A DNA stretch of 64,000 nt from Marinicella litoralis (GTDB lineage: Bacteria > Pseudomonadota > Gammaproteobacteria > Xanthomonadales > Marinicellaceae): assembly GCF_002591915.1 (NCBI RefSeq), contig NZ_NIHB01000001.1, positions 1,245,590 through 1,309,589 on the forward strand, given 5' to 3'. Under the pieces are notes generated by a model, which saw nothing but the letters and a program-made list of their open reading frames with translations, was not told the origin of the DNA and did no database searches. Shown piece by piece: positions 44,044-52,835 of the stretch. The translations under genes and the position numbers were made by a program. Positions within the stretch are counted from its first letter, which is position 1, and the number at the start of each line of letters is the position of its first letter.

Positions 44044-44451
44044 ATGAATTTAGCAAAAACAGTTTCGGCTGGGGTGGTAGCCACTGCAGTCATGTCATTG
44101 ATTGGCTTCTATTTGGCACCAATGATGGGTCTACCAAAAATGGATTTTGGACAAATGTTGGGCAGCAATAACCCGATGATGGCCATGCCATATTGGGCCG
44201 GCTGGGCCATTCATTTCATGATGGGCATCATCTTTGCCATCGTATTTGTCAAAGTGGTGGCGCCAGTATTGAAAGGCAGTTACCTGATCCGGGGCTTGGT
44301 GTTCGGTATGTTGCTGTTTGTATTGGCACAATTGCTGGTTATGCCAATGATGGGTGCAGGCGTCTTTGCCGGTGGCCACATGCCAACCATCGTGGGCAGT
44401 TTGTTAGGCCATTTGGTCTTTGGTGCCATACTGGGATTGATGTCCAAATAA
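44044..44451 (+). CDS. Four-helix Met-rich membrane protein (DUF6789-like)
   Basis: A 135-residue inner-membrane protein starting behind a strong GAAGGAGAG site. Four hydrophobic helices are visible (about 7-27, 49-72, 84-104 and 115-133), rich in Gly and Met ('VMSLIGFYLAPMMGLP', 'IHFMMGIIFAIVF', 'VMPMMGAGVF', 'VGSLLGHLVFGAILGLM'). The pattern resembles the DUF6789 family. The Met and His clusters near helix ends could bind soft metals, but this is speculative. A terminator hairpin follows 18 bases after the stop. Function unknown. Confidence 0.65.
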   Translation: MNLAKTVSAGVVATAVMSLIGFYLAPMMGLPKMDFGQMLGSNNPMMAMPYWAGWAIHFMMGIIFAIVFVKVVAPVLKGSYLIRGLVFGMLLFVLAQLLVMPMMGAGVFAGGHMPTIVGSLLGHLVFGAILGLMSK

Positions 44452-44469
44452 AGTCAGTCTGGAATATAC

Positions 44470-44492
44470 AAAAGCCTGTCATGCAGGCTTTT
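44470..44492. terminator. Short hairpin terminator
   Basis: A 9-bp perfect stem aaaagcctg / caggctttt with a 5-base loop, usable in both directions, between the Met-rich membrane gene and convergent arsH. Confidence 0.75.
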
Positions 44493-44603
44493 GTTCAGGA
44501 CTTAATGACCATAAAGTCAAACTGCTGAAAACAGATTCGAGGGCATCCTGTTGCCATTTAAAGCCAGCCATAGTTTGGTGGTGATTAAAACTCGAACTAA
44601 TCA

Positions 44604-45329
44604 TTACTTATCTGCATCAGTTGACCTGGTTTCAATTCTTTTTTTGAAGGCGACCAGATCTTCCTTCCTTTCGGAATAACGATCGACCAAGTGGTCCTTG
44701 ATGTCACGGGTCAACAGAGTGAACTTCACCAATTCTTCCATCACATCGACAATGCGATCATACAAAGAAGAGGGTTTCATGCGGTCATCATCATCGAACT
44801 CCAACCAAGCTTTGGGCATTGAAGATTGATTCGGAATGGTCAATAAACGCATCCAACGACCCAGTACCCGCAGTTGATTCACTGTATTGAATGACTGTGA
44901 TCCGCCATTGACCTGCATCACCGCCAAGGTCTTACCTTGGGTCGGCCTGACTGCACCGATGGACAAAGGCACCCAATCGATCTGCGATTTCATGATGCCG
45001 GTCATCGAGCCATGTCGCTCTGGCGAACACCAGACCATACCTTCAGACCAATTAACCAATTCATGTAATTCTTGCACCTTCGGATGCGAACCATCATTGG
45101 TATCTGGTTGCGGTAAACCAGTGGGATTAAAAGTCTTGGTCTCAGCCCCAAAATAGCGCAAAATCCTTGCCGCTTCTTCCGTCGCCAGCCGACTGAAAGA
45201 CCGTTCACGCAATGAACCATACAGCAATAAAATTCGCGGTGCATGAGTGGATTGCTGGTTATTGAACAAAGTATCTTGATCAATTGGCTTGATGCTTTCC
45301 ACATCGATGTTAGGTAATTCTGTATTCAT
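44604..45329 (-). CDS. arsH: ArsH, NADPH-dependent FMN reductase
   Basis: A 241-residue flavoprotein that oxidises trivalent organoarsenicals. The FMN-binding loop '[19 protein letters not shown]' and '[20 protein letters not shown]' are ArsH hallmarks, as is '[16 protein letters not shown]'. It is the last gene of the ars operon, separated from acr3 by 133 bases that hold REP-like copies. Confidence 0.95.
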   Translation of the reverse strand: MNTELPNIDVESIKPIDQDTLFNNQQSTHAPRILLLYGSLRERSFSRLATEEAARILRYFGAETKTFNPTGLPQPDTNDGSHPKVQELHELVNWSEGMVWCSPERHGSMTGIMKSQIDWVPLSIGAVRPTQGKTLAVMQVNGGSQSFNTVNQLRVLGRWMRLLTIPNQSSMPKAWLEFDDDDRMKPSSLYDRIVDVMEELVKFTLLTRDIKDHLVDRYSERKEDLVAFKKRIETRSTDADK

Positions 45330-45352
45330 GGAAAAATCCTAAAAAGTTACGT

Positions 45353-45451
45353 AACCTGTCAGACTCAAGCCGGCTGAGCCTGTCGAAGCTCCCATCCGAA
45401 CTGAAACAAACTCAGTAATCTGAACACACTTCGACAAGCTCAGTGACCTAC
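45353..45451. repeat. REP-like elements between acr3 and arsH
   Basis: Two opposed copies of the core: 'gagcctgtcgaagctc' near 45383-45398 and 'cacttcgacaagctcagtg' near 45427-45445, in inverted orientation. The same family recurs at 46.65 and 47.9-48.06 kb. Confidence 0.75.
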
Positions 45452-45462
45452 AAAATATGAGT

Positions 45463-46470
45463 TCACTTAGCATCAAACCAATGCCTGGTCCGATTGGCAA
45501 AAGCCACCAACGACAACATCACCGGCACTTCAACCAACACACCAACCACCGTAGCCAAAGCCGCGCCTGAATTCAAACCAAACAAAGAAATCGCCACCGC
45601 CACCGCCAACTCAAAAAAGTTAGAGGTCCCAATCATACAAGCCGGTGCCGCGATGTCATGGGTCAGGCGCATGCGCTTGGCGATGAAATAGGCAATAAAG
45701 AAAATGCCATAAGTTTGGATCATCAACGGAATCGCAATCAACACAATCGCTGTGGGTTGATCAATGATCTTCTCCGCTTGAAAACCAAACAACAAAACCA
45801 CGGTTGCCAATAAACCGATGATCGACCAAGGCTTTAAAGTGGCCAACAAACCATCGATTCGATTGAGCATCACCTTGCGTGTGATGGCGCCAGCCACCAG
45901 TGGCAACAGCACATACAGCACCACCGACAGCACCAAAGTCTGCCAAGGGATTTCGATGTCATTGATACCCAGTAAAAAGGCCGCAATTGGCGCGAAAGCG
46001 AAGATCATGATCACATCATTGACCGACACTTGTACCAGCGTGTAATTGGGGTTGCCCTTGGTCAATTGTGACCACACAAATACCATCGCCGTACACGGCG
46101 CTACGCCCAACAGAATCATGCCTGCAATATACTCATTGGCCGTTTGTGGATCGACCCAAGCTGCAAAGAAGACTTTAAAAAACAAATACCCCAAACCAGC
46201 CATGGTAAAAGGCTTGATCAACCAATTGATCACCAGGGTCAAAATCAGTCCCTTGGGATTCTTACCCGAATCCTTAACCGCAGTGAAATCCACCTGTACC
46301 ATCATCGGATAAATCATCACCCAAATCAGCACCGCCACCACCAGATTCACATGCGCATATTCCAAAGCCGCAATCTGCTGAAACACCCCCGGAAAGAAGT
46401 TGCCCAACACCACACCAGCTAGAATACACAAGCCCACCCAAACCGATAAATACCTTTCAAATAATCCCAT
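45463..46470 (-). CDS. acr3: ACR3-family arsenite efflux permease
   Basis: A 335-residue inner-membrane transporter with about ten helices. It contains the ACR3 signature '[23 protein letters not shown]', whose Cys is needed for arsenite transport, and '[15 protein letters not shown]' in the ninth helix. Length and motifs are standard. It exports As(III) made by ArsC. Also named arsB in some annotations. Confidence 0.95.
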   Translation of the reverse strand: MGLFERYLSVWVGLCILAGVVLGNFFPGVFQQIAALEYAHVNLVVAVLIWVMIYPMMVQVDFTAVKDSGKNPKGLILTLVINWLIKPFTMAGLGYLFFKVFFAAWVDPQTANEYIAGMILLGVAPCTAMVFVWSQLTKGNPNYTLVQVSVNDVIMIFAFAPIAAFLLGINDIEIPWQTLVLSVVLYVLLPLVAGAITRKVMLNRIDGLLATLKPWSIIGLLATVVLLFGFQAEKIIDQPTAIVLIAIPLMIQTYGIFFIAYFIAKRMRLTHDIAAPACMIGTSNFFELAVAVAISLFGLNSGAALATVVGVLVEVPVMLSLVAFANRTRHWFDAK

Positions 46471-46482
46471 AACTCAATTTCC

Positions 46483-46625
46483 CGTCATTCCCGCGCAGGC
46501 GAAAATCTTCTTAAATAACCAGTAATCCCTACATCTCGTCATTCCCGCGCAGGCGGAAATCTTCTTAAATAACCAGTAATCCCTACATCTCGTCATTCCC
46601 GCGCAGGCGGGAATCTTCTTAAATA
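46483..46625. repeat. Tandem 54-bp repeat (2.6 copies)
   Basis: Three starts of 'cgtcattcccgcgcaggc' at 46483, 46537 and 46591, period 54 bases, with near-identical intervening sequence. Each unit has an inverted element (attcccgc / gcgggaat when intact). A single related copy lies at 47766-47798. Confidence 0.9.
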
Positions 46626-46642
46626 TCACGCAATCTAATATA

Positions 46643-46720
46643 AAAATGCTGACTGAGCACTTCGACAAGCTCAGCGACCTAAGACTTCAGCTGACTGAGC
46701 TCGTCGAAGTCTCTATCAGT
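46643..46720. repeat. REP-like pair downstream of the small ars membrane gene
   Basis: A core ctgagcacttcgacaagctc, with palindromic ctgagc / gctcag ends, followed by an inverted copy (ctgactgagctcgtcgaagt). The flanking 46721-46905 stretch is non-coding with no recognised signal. Confidence 0.7.
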
Positions 46721-46905
46721 ACGGAATGCACTTTCAGTAAACCGAAGACATTTCGCTTAAGGCGCCTACTTCTGGCGACCAGCTCAACACATCACAGTGA
46801 CCTTAAACTTCAATGCACTGAATACAGTCCGAAAACCATTTATTGGGTTGTCGACTTCAGTCGACCCTTTAATCTCAAGCCGCCTCAGCAGTTGGCTTAA
46901 ACAAC

Positions 46906-47160
46906 TCAGCGCCTAAGCAACCTAACAAGCAAAATCCCCACGTAACCCAAAGCCGCAAACAGCGCCCACAAAGGCCACATCCAACTACTGAAGGTTTCCC
47001 AAAGCATCAACCAATTGGTACCAGCATCCGATCTGAATAAACCACTGAAATTTTTCCACAAGTCCAACCACGCAGCAAAAGTCGCCAGCAGCAGTGCCAT
47101 AAGAAAACTGATACCACTTAACCACCAGAACTGTTTGGCTTTCAACCTAAACTTATTCAT
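46906..47160 (-). CDS. Small two-helix membrane protein in the ars operon
   Basis: An 84-residue protein with two membrane helices (about 10-33 and 58-82) joined by a short Trp-rich loop. It has a basic N-terminus (M-N-K-F-R-L-K-A-K) and C-terminal R-L-L-R-R. It lies between arsC and acr3 on the same strand. No family recognised; a role in arsenic resistance is only suggested by position. A 115-codon overlapping reading in another frame is a shadow. Confidence 0.6.
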   Translation of the reverse strand: MNKFRLKAKQFWWLSGISFLMALLLATFAAWLDLWKNFSGLFRSDAGTNWLMLWETFSSWMWPLWALFAALGYVGILLVRLLRR

Positions 47161-47298
47161 GAGTATTCGCCATAACCTAAATTAAAATCACAAGTCGGCA
47201 GACCTCGTACTTCCCCTGCCATAAGGGACCTACCGTTGCCTCGAGAGGGGATTAAGGGGTGTGTAAAATCCTTCAGCCAACCCATAAATGTCAGTAAA

Positions 47299-47745
47299 CT
47301 ATTCAAAACCCAACACGCCTTCAATCCCAAGCACAAAATCCCGAATCTCATCCCGCACCTGGCGGTAACAATCCAACTGTTGTTGCTCATCATCGAAAGC
47401 CAAAGCCATCTTCGGCGGATCAGCAAAACCCACATGAATAACTTTCGGAGCTTGGCCATTGTTACCACCCATAAACACCGGACAACGCTCATGCGCATGA
47501 CCACACACCGTAATCACAAAATTCAATGACTGATTATCAAATTCACTCAACAACTGTGACCGCTGCCCTGAGATATCCACGCCAGCTTCCGCCATTACCT
47601 TGACCGCATTAGGATTCAAACCATGGGTCTCAATCCCCGCAGAAAACACATGAAACAAATCACCCTTCAAATGCCTGAGCCAACCCTCGGCCATCTGTGA
47701 CCGACAAGAGTTACCCGTACATAAAAACAGAATGTTCTTTTTCAT
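47299..47745 (-). CDS. arsC: Arsenate reductase, thioredoxin-linked LMW-PTP type
   Basis: A 148-residue enzyme reducing arsenate to arsenite. The P-loop C9-T-G-N-S-C-R15 (C-x5-R) and redox cysteines C81 and C88 ('VCGHAHERCP') match thioredoxin-coupled ArsC (C10/C82/C89 in S. aureus). It is in the same operon direction as arsR and acr3. Confidence 0.94.
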   Translation of the reverse strand: MKKNILFLCTGNSCRSQMAEGWLRHLKGDLFHVFSAGIETHGLNPNAVKVMAEAGVDISGQRSQLLSEFDNQSLNFVITVCGHAHERCPVFMGGNNGQAPKVIHVGFADPPKMALAFDDEQQQLDCYRQVRDEIRDFVLGIEGVLGFE

Positions 47746-48075
47746 ATTCTAATATTACCCAGTTCCGTCATTCCCGCGTAGGCGGGAATCTTCTTAATTT
47801 CTGGTACACAGCCCATAAACGCATTGTCCATCAACAACACCCATCCCATCCGTCATTCGAGCCAAGACCGTAGGCGAGAGCAGGAAACCAGGCACGTAAT
47901 CTATCAGAGTCAAGCCGGTTGAGCACTTCGACAAGCTCAGCATGCCACCTGTCCGACTCCAGCCGACTGAGCACTTCGACAAGCTCAGCATGCCACCTGT
48001 CGAAGTCTCTCTCAAACCTGAATGATCTAACAGTAATCCGATCACACTTCGACAGGCTCAGTGAACTAGAAACCA
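47746..48075. repeat. REP-rich spacer between arsR and arsC
   Basis: No gene. It contains one copy of the 54-bp-family element (47766-47798), two direct REP-like copies 48 bases apart (gagcacttcgacaagctcag beginning near 47921 and 47969, each followed by catgccacctgtc) and an inverted copy near 48047-48065. Short ORFs across it merely read the repeats. Confidence 0.85.
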
Positions 48076-48414
48076 TCAACAACACCCCCGCTCCAAATAA
48101 ACCTTCAACCTTGCCAAATCATCAACAAACGGCTGCTGCCCCCGAATGTGATTCATGTTCTGCTTCAACATATCTCGCCACTGGGGCGCCAACTCAGGGT
48201 TAATCCGATAATGCACCCACTGATCCTTACGCTCATCGGTCACCAACCCCGCATCACGCAAATACTTAAAGTGCCGCGAAATCCGCGACTGTGGCGCATC
48301 CAAAATTTCCATAAAATCACAAACACACAAGCTCTTACACTGCGACAACAAGAACAAACAGCGCAAACGCGTCGCATCACTCAAGGTTTTAAAGAATTCG
48401 GTAGGACTCATCAT
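48076..48414 (-). CDS. arsR: ArsR-family arsenite-responsive repressor
   Basis: A 112-residue winged-helix repressor. The start is one of two adjacent ATGs at 48414/48411 (MMSPTEFFKTLSD); the longer reading to 48450 would run through the promoter. The As(III) site is in 'CKSLCVCDFMEIL' (C-x-C-D), the recognition helix in 'PQSRISRHFKYLRDAGLV', and the tail ends G-C-C. It heads the ars operon and should release DNA on As(III) binding. Confidence 0.93.
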   Translation of the reverse strand: MMSPTEFFKTLSDATRLRCLFLLSQCKSLCVCDFMEILDAPQSRISRHFKYLRDAGLVTDERKDQWVHYRINPELAPQWRDMLKQNMNHIRGQQPFVDDLARLKVYLERGCC

Positions 48415-48763
48415 GGCTGTAATTGTATATACGTTTATGCGAATATGCAAACTAAAGTCAATAATTTTGCACTTTCTATAACTCTCTACATTTGAAATAG
48501 ATTTCTCGGTCCTTCAAAAATCTCGTGATGAACAGGACTTTTACAGTTTAAACAAACAGATCGTCATAGCGAGGAGCCACAGCGACGTGGCAATCTCATA
48601 AATCTGCAGTGGTGGTTTGGAATACACAGGCTTTAAGAGATTGCTGCAATCATCTCTCGGCTCCTGCGTTGCTCTAACAACCTACCACCATGAAACTTAA
48701 AGGCAAACTTAAAGGTGTCGGTACCCTTTATTAACATTAAACGTTTAACCCCGTGAATAGAGA
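48415..48763. repeat. Promoter spacer with MITE-like inverted repeat
   Basis: No gene. The left part (48415-48490, AT-rich) must carry the ars promoter/operator. At 48563-48596 'gtcatagcgaggagccacag...gtggcaatctc' and at 48634-48676 'gagattgctgcaatcatctc...ggctcctgcgttgc' form an imperfect inverted pair of a kind dispersed in many genomes. 48710-48780 has two copies of gggtac(c/t). Confidence 0.6.
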
Positions 48764-49681
48764 TTAAAGGGTACTGACCCCTTTGATCTCATTGATTTCA
48801 GTGCGCTGATTATCTGCAAACCAGTTTTCAAGAAACTCTATGCACTGAACAAGTTTTGCCGGTACCAGATGTCGAGCAGGATATAAAGCATAGAGTGTTA
48901 AGCTGGTTTTTTTCGAATCCGGTAGCACTTCAATCACTTCGCCGTTCAACAGCGCTTCTCGACAGACAAAGTCCGGGATAAAGCCAATACCCAGGCCTTT
49001 TTTAATTGCCTCCATCATAAAAATCGTGCTATTAACACGCAGTGTCCCTTGAATAGGTATGCCATCTTCTATCGGCCAAACGTTTTTACCCTGAAAATAA
49101 CTATACACAAAGCAATTATGATCCTTCAAATCTCGCGGTAGGTTAATGGCGGGGTGCGTTTCAAGATACTGGGGTGAAGCCAAAACTCGGTAGTTGAAAT
49201 CGACCAGTGGTCTGCCAACATAGATTGAATCAATCAAACGACTCGAAGCGCGGAAGCCTAAATCGAAACCCTCTTTCACCAGATCAACGTTTTCATCACT
49301 GAGGTGAATATCCAATTCAATGTCGGGATAAACCTGCATGAAATCAGCAAATAAAGATGACAGGTGAGTAATACCTAGCGCCATGGGTGCGTTGATCTTT
49401 AGTTTGCCGCGAGGGTGCTGTTGGATACTTTCTACAAAATTGTCAGCATCATCAAGCTTTGCCAATATTTCCCTGGCCCGTTGTAAATAACCTTCGCCAA
49501 CATGGGTCAGCTGGACATTGCGAGTTGAGCGATGCAGTAAGCGCGCGCCCAGTTCGTCCTCAAGACGGCTGATCTCTTTGCTTACCATGGATTTGGATGC
49601 ATTGATTTGCTCGGCCACTCGGGTAAAGCTTCCCAGGTCTGCCAGCCTGACAAACAAGCGAATCGCTCGCAGCTTATCCAT
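48764..49681 (-). CDS. LysR-family transcriptional regulator (intact copy)
   Basis: A 305-residue LTTR. The start at 49681 (MDKLRAIRLFVRLADLGSFT) gives the standard N-terminal HTH (about 1-60, 'VAEQINASKSMVSKEISRLEDELGARLLHRSTR'). The effector-binding domain (about 90-300) follows, with 'GKLKINAPMALGITHLSSL' and 'LDIHLSDENVDLVKEGFDLGFR'. It resembles the AphB/YhjC-type subgroup that often regulates redox or aromatic-stress genes. It was originally divergent from a GST gene, now a remnant to its right; a decayed duplicate lies at 53.5-54.05 kb. Target genes may now be the GST cluster at 54.2 kb, in trans. Confidence 0.9.
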   Translation of the reverse strand: MDKLRAIRLFVRLADLGSFTRVAEQINASKSMVSKEISRLEDELGARLLHRSTRNVQLTHVGEGYLQRAREILAKLDDADNFVESIQQHPRGKLKINAPMALGITHLSSLFADFMQVYPDIELDIHLSDENVDLVKEGFDLGFRASSRLIDSIYVGRPLVDFNYRVLASPQYLETHPAINLPRDLKDHNCFVYSYFQGKNVWPIEDGIPIQGTLRVNSTIFMMEAIKKGLGIGFIPDFVCREALLNGEVIEVLPDSKKTSLTLYALYPARHLVPAKLVQCIEFLENWFADNQRTEINEIKGVSTL

Positions 49682-49828
49682 CAATAGTGCCTTTGCCGGA
49701 ATGACACGCTGAGTGAAGGGTGTGTGAGACAAACATAATGTTTCCAAAAATAGAACGGTTAGTTTTCATTATAACTATATATGTAGACAATAAAAAGGCC
49801 TAAAGTACACTCTATCGCTGCCAGCAAG

Positions 49829-49890
49829 ACAAGTGGTCCTGCGTGAGTTGGATCAGCACGTCAAACTTGTCGACATACAGCAATTTAATA
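49829..49890 (+). pseudogene. Remnant of a glutathione S-transferase gene (5' part)
   Basis: This stretch matches positions about 54289-54350 inside the intact GST gene (acaagtggtc(c/t)tgcgtgag and cttgtcgacataca(g/a)caa) and is preceded by the same upstream 'atcgctgccag(c/t)aaga'. About 100 bases including the start codon are missing, and the match ends at an AT-rich repeat. Confidence 0.75.
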
Positions 49891-49994
49891 ATTAAAAATA
49901 TAAGGGGTAATATATAAGGGGTAATATATAAGGGGTAATATATAAGGGGTAATATATAAGGGGTAATATATAAGGGGTCAGACCCCTTTTAGTT

Positions 49995-50034
49995 ATTAAC
50001 CAACATTTAAAAGCCACTTAATAGACCGTTATGC
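49995..50034 (+). repeat. attC-like half site preceding first cassette
   Basis: taaccaacatttaaaagcc then acttaatagaccgttatgcc: it matches the right half of the full attC-like site at 50662-50759 (taaccaacaattaaaagc, acataatggagcgttagg), including the GTTA core. The left half is missing. Confidence 0.65.
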
Positions 50035-50050
50035 CTCAAGGAGAGTTGAT

Positions 50051-50665
50051 TTGTCATCTGGAAGTTTGTTAGCGCTTTTTGGAGCTATGTTAATCGTCGC
50101 ACTTGTACCTGGCCCTGCTGTTCTTGCTGTGATAGCTCGTACGTTTTCATCTGGATTTAGCCGAGGGTTAATGATGATTATAGGCATAACTTTAGGTGAT
50201 TTTATATTTATACTTCTTGCTTTGTTTGGCTTGTCTATAATTTCTGAAATTTTGGGAACGACTTTTCTTATAATTAAATACGCCAGTGCAGCGTACCTCA
50301 TTTGGTTGGGTATTAGTTTATTCAAATCTAAATCAAGCGCTGAAGATATTAAAGTATCAAAAGAGTCTTCTTTGCTTGCAAACCTAATCACAGGGTTAAT
50401 GATTAATTTAGGTAATCCTAAAGCAATTGTCTTTTATATAGGTTTGTTTCCTGCTTTTATAGATGTTAACCAAGTCGTTACAGTCGATGTAATGACAATA
50501 ATGGGTATTGCTACAATCGCTTTTGGTAGTGTTAATATTTGCTACGCTCTGTTAGCTTTAAGGGCTAAGAAAATGTTAAACAATCCTGATGCATCATCGT
50601 TAATAAATAAAACAGCAGGCACTATTATGGTTTCAACTGGGGCGTTAGTCGCAATTAAGGCATAA
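50051..50665 (+). CDS. LysE/RhtB-family amino-acid exporter, cassette gene
   Basis: A 204-residue inner-membrane protein with about six helices. LysE signatures: 'ALVPGPAVLAVIARTFSSGF', 'GLMMIIGITLGDFIFILLA', 'YLIWLGISLFKSKSS' and 'GLMINLGNPKAIVFYIGLFPAF'. It starts at TTG 50051 with AAGGAGAG 7 bases upstream. As the only gene between two attC-like sites, with its stop 4 bases before one, it is a textbook cassette. Substrate probably a neutral amino acid or homoserine-like compound; not determinable here. Confidence 0.88.
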   Translation: MSSGSLLALFGAMLIVALVPGPAVLAVIARTFSSGFSRGLMMIIGITLGDFIFILLALFGLSIISEILGTTFLIIKYASAAYLIWLGISLFKSKSSAEDIKVSKESSLLANLITGLMINLGNPKAIVFYIGLFPAFIDVNQVVTVDVMTIMGIATIAFGSVNICYALLALRAKKMLNNPDASSLINKTAGTIMVSTGALVAIKA

Positions 50666-50759
50666 CAAGCCATTCAAGCAGGACTTTTAACAGTTGGTTA
50701 GGTTCCGCTTCGCTACATATTTTAACCAACAATTAAAAGCTACATAATGGAGCGTTAGG
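50662..50759 (+). repeat. attC-like recombination site 1
   Basis: A 98-base imperfect palindrome. The left arm ataacaagccattcaagcag, with cttttaacagttggtta, pairs with the complement of the right arm (taaccaacaattaaaagc, tacataatggagcgttagg). Matches AAC/GTT cores, CCATT, CTTTTAA and GTTGGTTA line up in order, with few extrahelical bases, as in attC sites. Confidence 0.82.
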
Positions 50760-50868
50760 TTTTGAAAGTCAGAGGTTAGTACAGGTATCATAGTATGGGG
50801 TCTCTAAAATTAGCGAGTTACCCATTGGATAGAGGTCTGAGGCCAATTTTAAATTAAGGAGTATAATA

Positions 50869-51672
50869 ATGAATAATATAGTGAAGTATGTATTGGTTTA
50901 CATGCTATTTAGTACTTCAAATGTACTGGCAGGAAGTTTTTCTTTTAACTCTGATGGTGTCAACATTCATTACAATGAAGTAGGTGATGGCGTACCCGTT
51001 ATTTTGATTCATGGATATACCATGAATAGTGGTATGTGGAATGATACCATTCTGTATAAAACGCTATCAAAGAAACATAGGATTATCACTTTAGATCTCC
51101 GAGGTCACGGATTGAGTGATAAGCCATTGAAGCCAAGAGAATACGGCCCTAAAGTTGGTGAGGACGTCATTAAGTTAATGGAGCATCTGAAAATAAAGAA
51201 AGCACATCTGGTAGGTTATTCAATGGGGGCGTATGTTGTAGGAAGACTTGCTGTAACTCATCCAGAGCGTATTTTATCGGCCACACTGGTCTCTGGCTTT
51301 TTTCCATTCTCAGACACTGATGAGGATGAATATTCAGAGCAAACTGCTCGCCATATGGAAGCGGAAGCTGGTGTCGAAGGCAGCGAAGATAAAGAAAGTA
51401 TCTATGCATTGGCAGCTGTAGCACGTGGCTGGAAGTATGATGCCGTTACGGATGAACAAGTAGCGAAAGTTAATCTTCCTATGCAGGCCATATTTGGGAG
51501 CCAAGAACAGAATGACATGTTCAAATCCCAAAAATACCGGTTTAGCTTGCCATCACCCAGTGTGACTTTAGTTGTCATAGAGGGTGCGGACCATGACAGC
51601 AATAATGCAGCAGTTCTCAGTAAAAAATTCACAAAGTCAGTTGAAGAATTAATTCTAAAGTCAGCTTTATGA
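50869..51672 (+). CDS. Secreted alpha/beta hydrolase, cassette gene
   Basis: A 267-residue hydrolase with a signal peptide (about 1-22, ending L-A-G) and a strong AAGGAG site. The oxyanion region is 'VILIHGYTMNSGMW', the nucleophile elbow 'GYSMGAY' (G-x-S-x-G), the acid probably in 'MQAIFGSQEQNDMF' and the His in 'EGADHDSNN', so the catalytic triad looks complete. It may be an esterase or epoxide-hydrolase-like enzyme of the periplasm. It sits alone between attC-like sites. Confidence 0.85.
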   Translation: MNNIVKYVLVYMLFSTSNVLAGSFSFNSDGVNIHYNEVGDGVPVILIHGYTMNSGMWNDTILYKTLSKKHRIITLDLRGHGLSDKPLKPREYGPKVGEDVIKLMEHLKIKKAHLVGYSMGAYVVGRLAVTHPERILSATLVSGFFPFSDTDEDEYSEQTARHMEAEAGVEGSEDKESIYALAAVARGWKYDAVTDEQVAKVNLPMQAIFGSQEQNDMFKSQKYRFSLPSPSVTLVVIEGADHDSNNAAVLSKKFTKSVEELILKSAL

Positions 51673-51682
51673 GGCTGGTTTG

Positions 51683-51834
51683 CTTAACAATTAGACACCT
51701 GACATACATTGCTACGCTCGCTTTGTATAAGTCGCGTAGCTCCAAAATGGCAAGGCCTTACCAATTAGGCAGAATAATGATTTATATGAAGAATAAAACG
51801 TACATAAATACACCCTTAAATAGTTGTTATGCGC
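51683..51834 (+). repeat. attC-like recombination site 2 (divergent)
   Basis: Left core cttaacaattag and right core tagttgttatgcgcc about 150 bases apart, same polarity as the other sites. Arm complementarity is weaker and the site longer than most attC sites; an inner inverted pair (gctacgc / gcgtagc) lies near 51711-51740. Called mainly from position and the cores. Confidence 0.5.
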
Positions 51835-51856
51835 CACACCCGCAACAAGGAAGTTT

Positions 51857-52822
51857 ATGCCATCTAAATTAAACCAAGCTTTTTTAATACTAATTGTTTT
51901 TTTAGTTTTTATTTCACCTGCTAATGCAGATGAGGTCAATGAAAAAACAGTTGAGGTTGAGAACATAAAAATTAAATATCACTTTTTAGACCAGATCTCA
52001 ATAAAAAAAGAGCCTGAGATAACTGAGCTAGTATTTAAGGCTTTTACGGCATATACGCAATTATTTGGTGGCTTGCCAAGAGACCTGTCTGGAAACGAGT
52101 ATTCTGAGATTTCTATCAAAGTTAAACAGGGCAAGTATTTAGGAGGTGAAGCAGATCCCCAATTAATTATTTTAACCTGGGCAAATGAAGATATGTTTGG
52201 CTATGCTGACTGGAAAACTACTTTGCTTCACGAAGTTTATCATTTGTGGAGTGCAGAATCTATAAGGTACAAAGATGGACGTGAACACTGGTTTAATGAA
52301 GGCTTTGCAGAGTATTATGCATTTAAAACAGCTGTTCAAATTGGATTGATCTCTGCTGAAAATGCGCTCTCAATAGCTGCTTTTCCTATTGGGTATTACT
52401 CAGCCTCACAAGGATTAGGCCAAATTTCAATGCGTGACGCTGGAAAAAATAACAAAACTAAATTTGATAATTACTTTCTTATTTATCATGGCGGATGGGT
52501 TGTGGCTATGATCTTAGATCAAGAGATTCGTTCTAAAACGGATGGTAAAAAGAGTCTCGATGATATAATGGCGTATATGCATAAGTTTTATCCTAGAGAT
52601 AAAAAGCTCTATGAAATTGACGATATATTAAAGAGCATAAAAAAAGCTACTGGCGTTAATTTCTCTGAATTTTTAGATAAATATGTGACTGGGGTGCAAA
52701 CAATACCTATTTCCAATTATTTACATTTGAGTGATGCACTTTGGAGTTATAAATTCAATACACGTAATAAATCAAAATATAAGTACCTATATCAGACTCT
52801 AGGTATAAAAAAGTTTGAGTAA
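51857..52822 (+). CDS. Exported gluzincin-like metallopeptidase, cassette gene
   Basis: A 321-residue protein. The start at 51857 (MPSKLNQAFLILIVFLVFIS) follows CAAGGAAG and gives a signal peptide ending A-N-A. The zinc motif H-E-V-Y-H (HExxH) in 'TTLLHEVYHLWSAESI' is followed about 25 residues later by 'HWFNEGFAEYYAF', supplying the third Glu ligand. This is the gluzincin (M1-like/DUF-type peptidase) arrangement. The rest of the protein is helical and unrecognised. Its stop is 13 bases before an attC-like site. Confidence 0.75.
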   Translation: MPSKLNQAFLILIVFLVFISPANADEVNEKTVEVENIKIKYHFLDQISIKKEPEITELVFKAFTAYTQLFGGLPRDLSGNEYSEISIKVKQGKYLGGEADPQLIILTWANEDMFGYADWKTTLLHEVYHLWSAESIRYKDGREHWFNEGFAEYYAFKTAVQIGLISAENALSIAAFPIGYYSASQGLGQISMRDAGKNNKTKFDNYFLIYHGGWVVAMILDQEIRSKTDGKKSLDDIMAYMHKFYPRDKKLYEIDDILKSIKKATGVNFSEFLDKYVTGVQTIPISNYLHLSDALWSYKFNTRNKSKYKYLYQTLGIKKFE

Positions 52823-52835
52823 TAGTCGACACAGC

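Larger units (their letters stand above)
49682..50050. repeat. Spacer with GST remnant, 14-bp tandem repeats and palindrome
   Basis: After the LysR promoter region and the GST remnant comes a tandem array: taaggggtaatata (14 bp) repeated about five times at 49900-49970. It is capped by a perfect 8-bp hairpin aaggggtc-a-gacccctt at 49972-49988, then an attC-like half site. Confidence 0.9.

Noticed and set aside
46483-46625. CRISPR array
   Set aside because: The 54-bp units are near-identical along their whole length, without variable spacers.
46646-46900. Small protein gene in the repeat-rich ars spacer
   Set aside because: It translates REP-like repeats and has no ribosome site; the sequence is explained by the repeats.
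49900-49978. CRISPR array
   Set aside because: The 14-bp units are directly abutting with no unique spacers, and no cas genes occur in the window.
51669-51872. Short gene between cassette hydrolase and metallopeptidase
   Set aside because: It reads through the attC-like site and overlaps the next gene's signal peptide; not supported.
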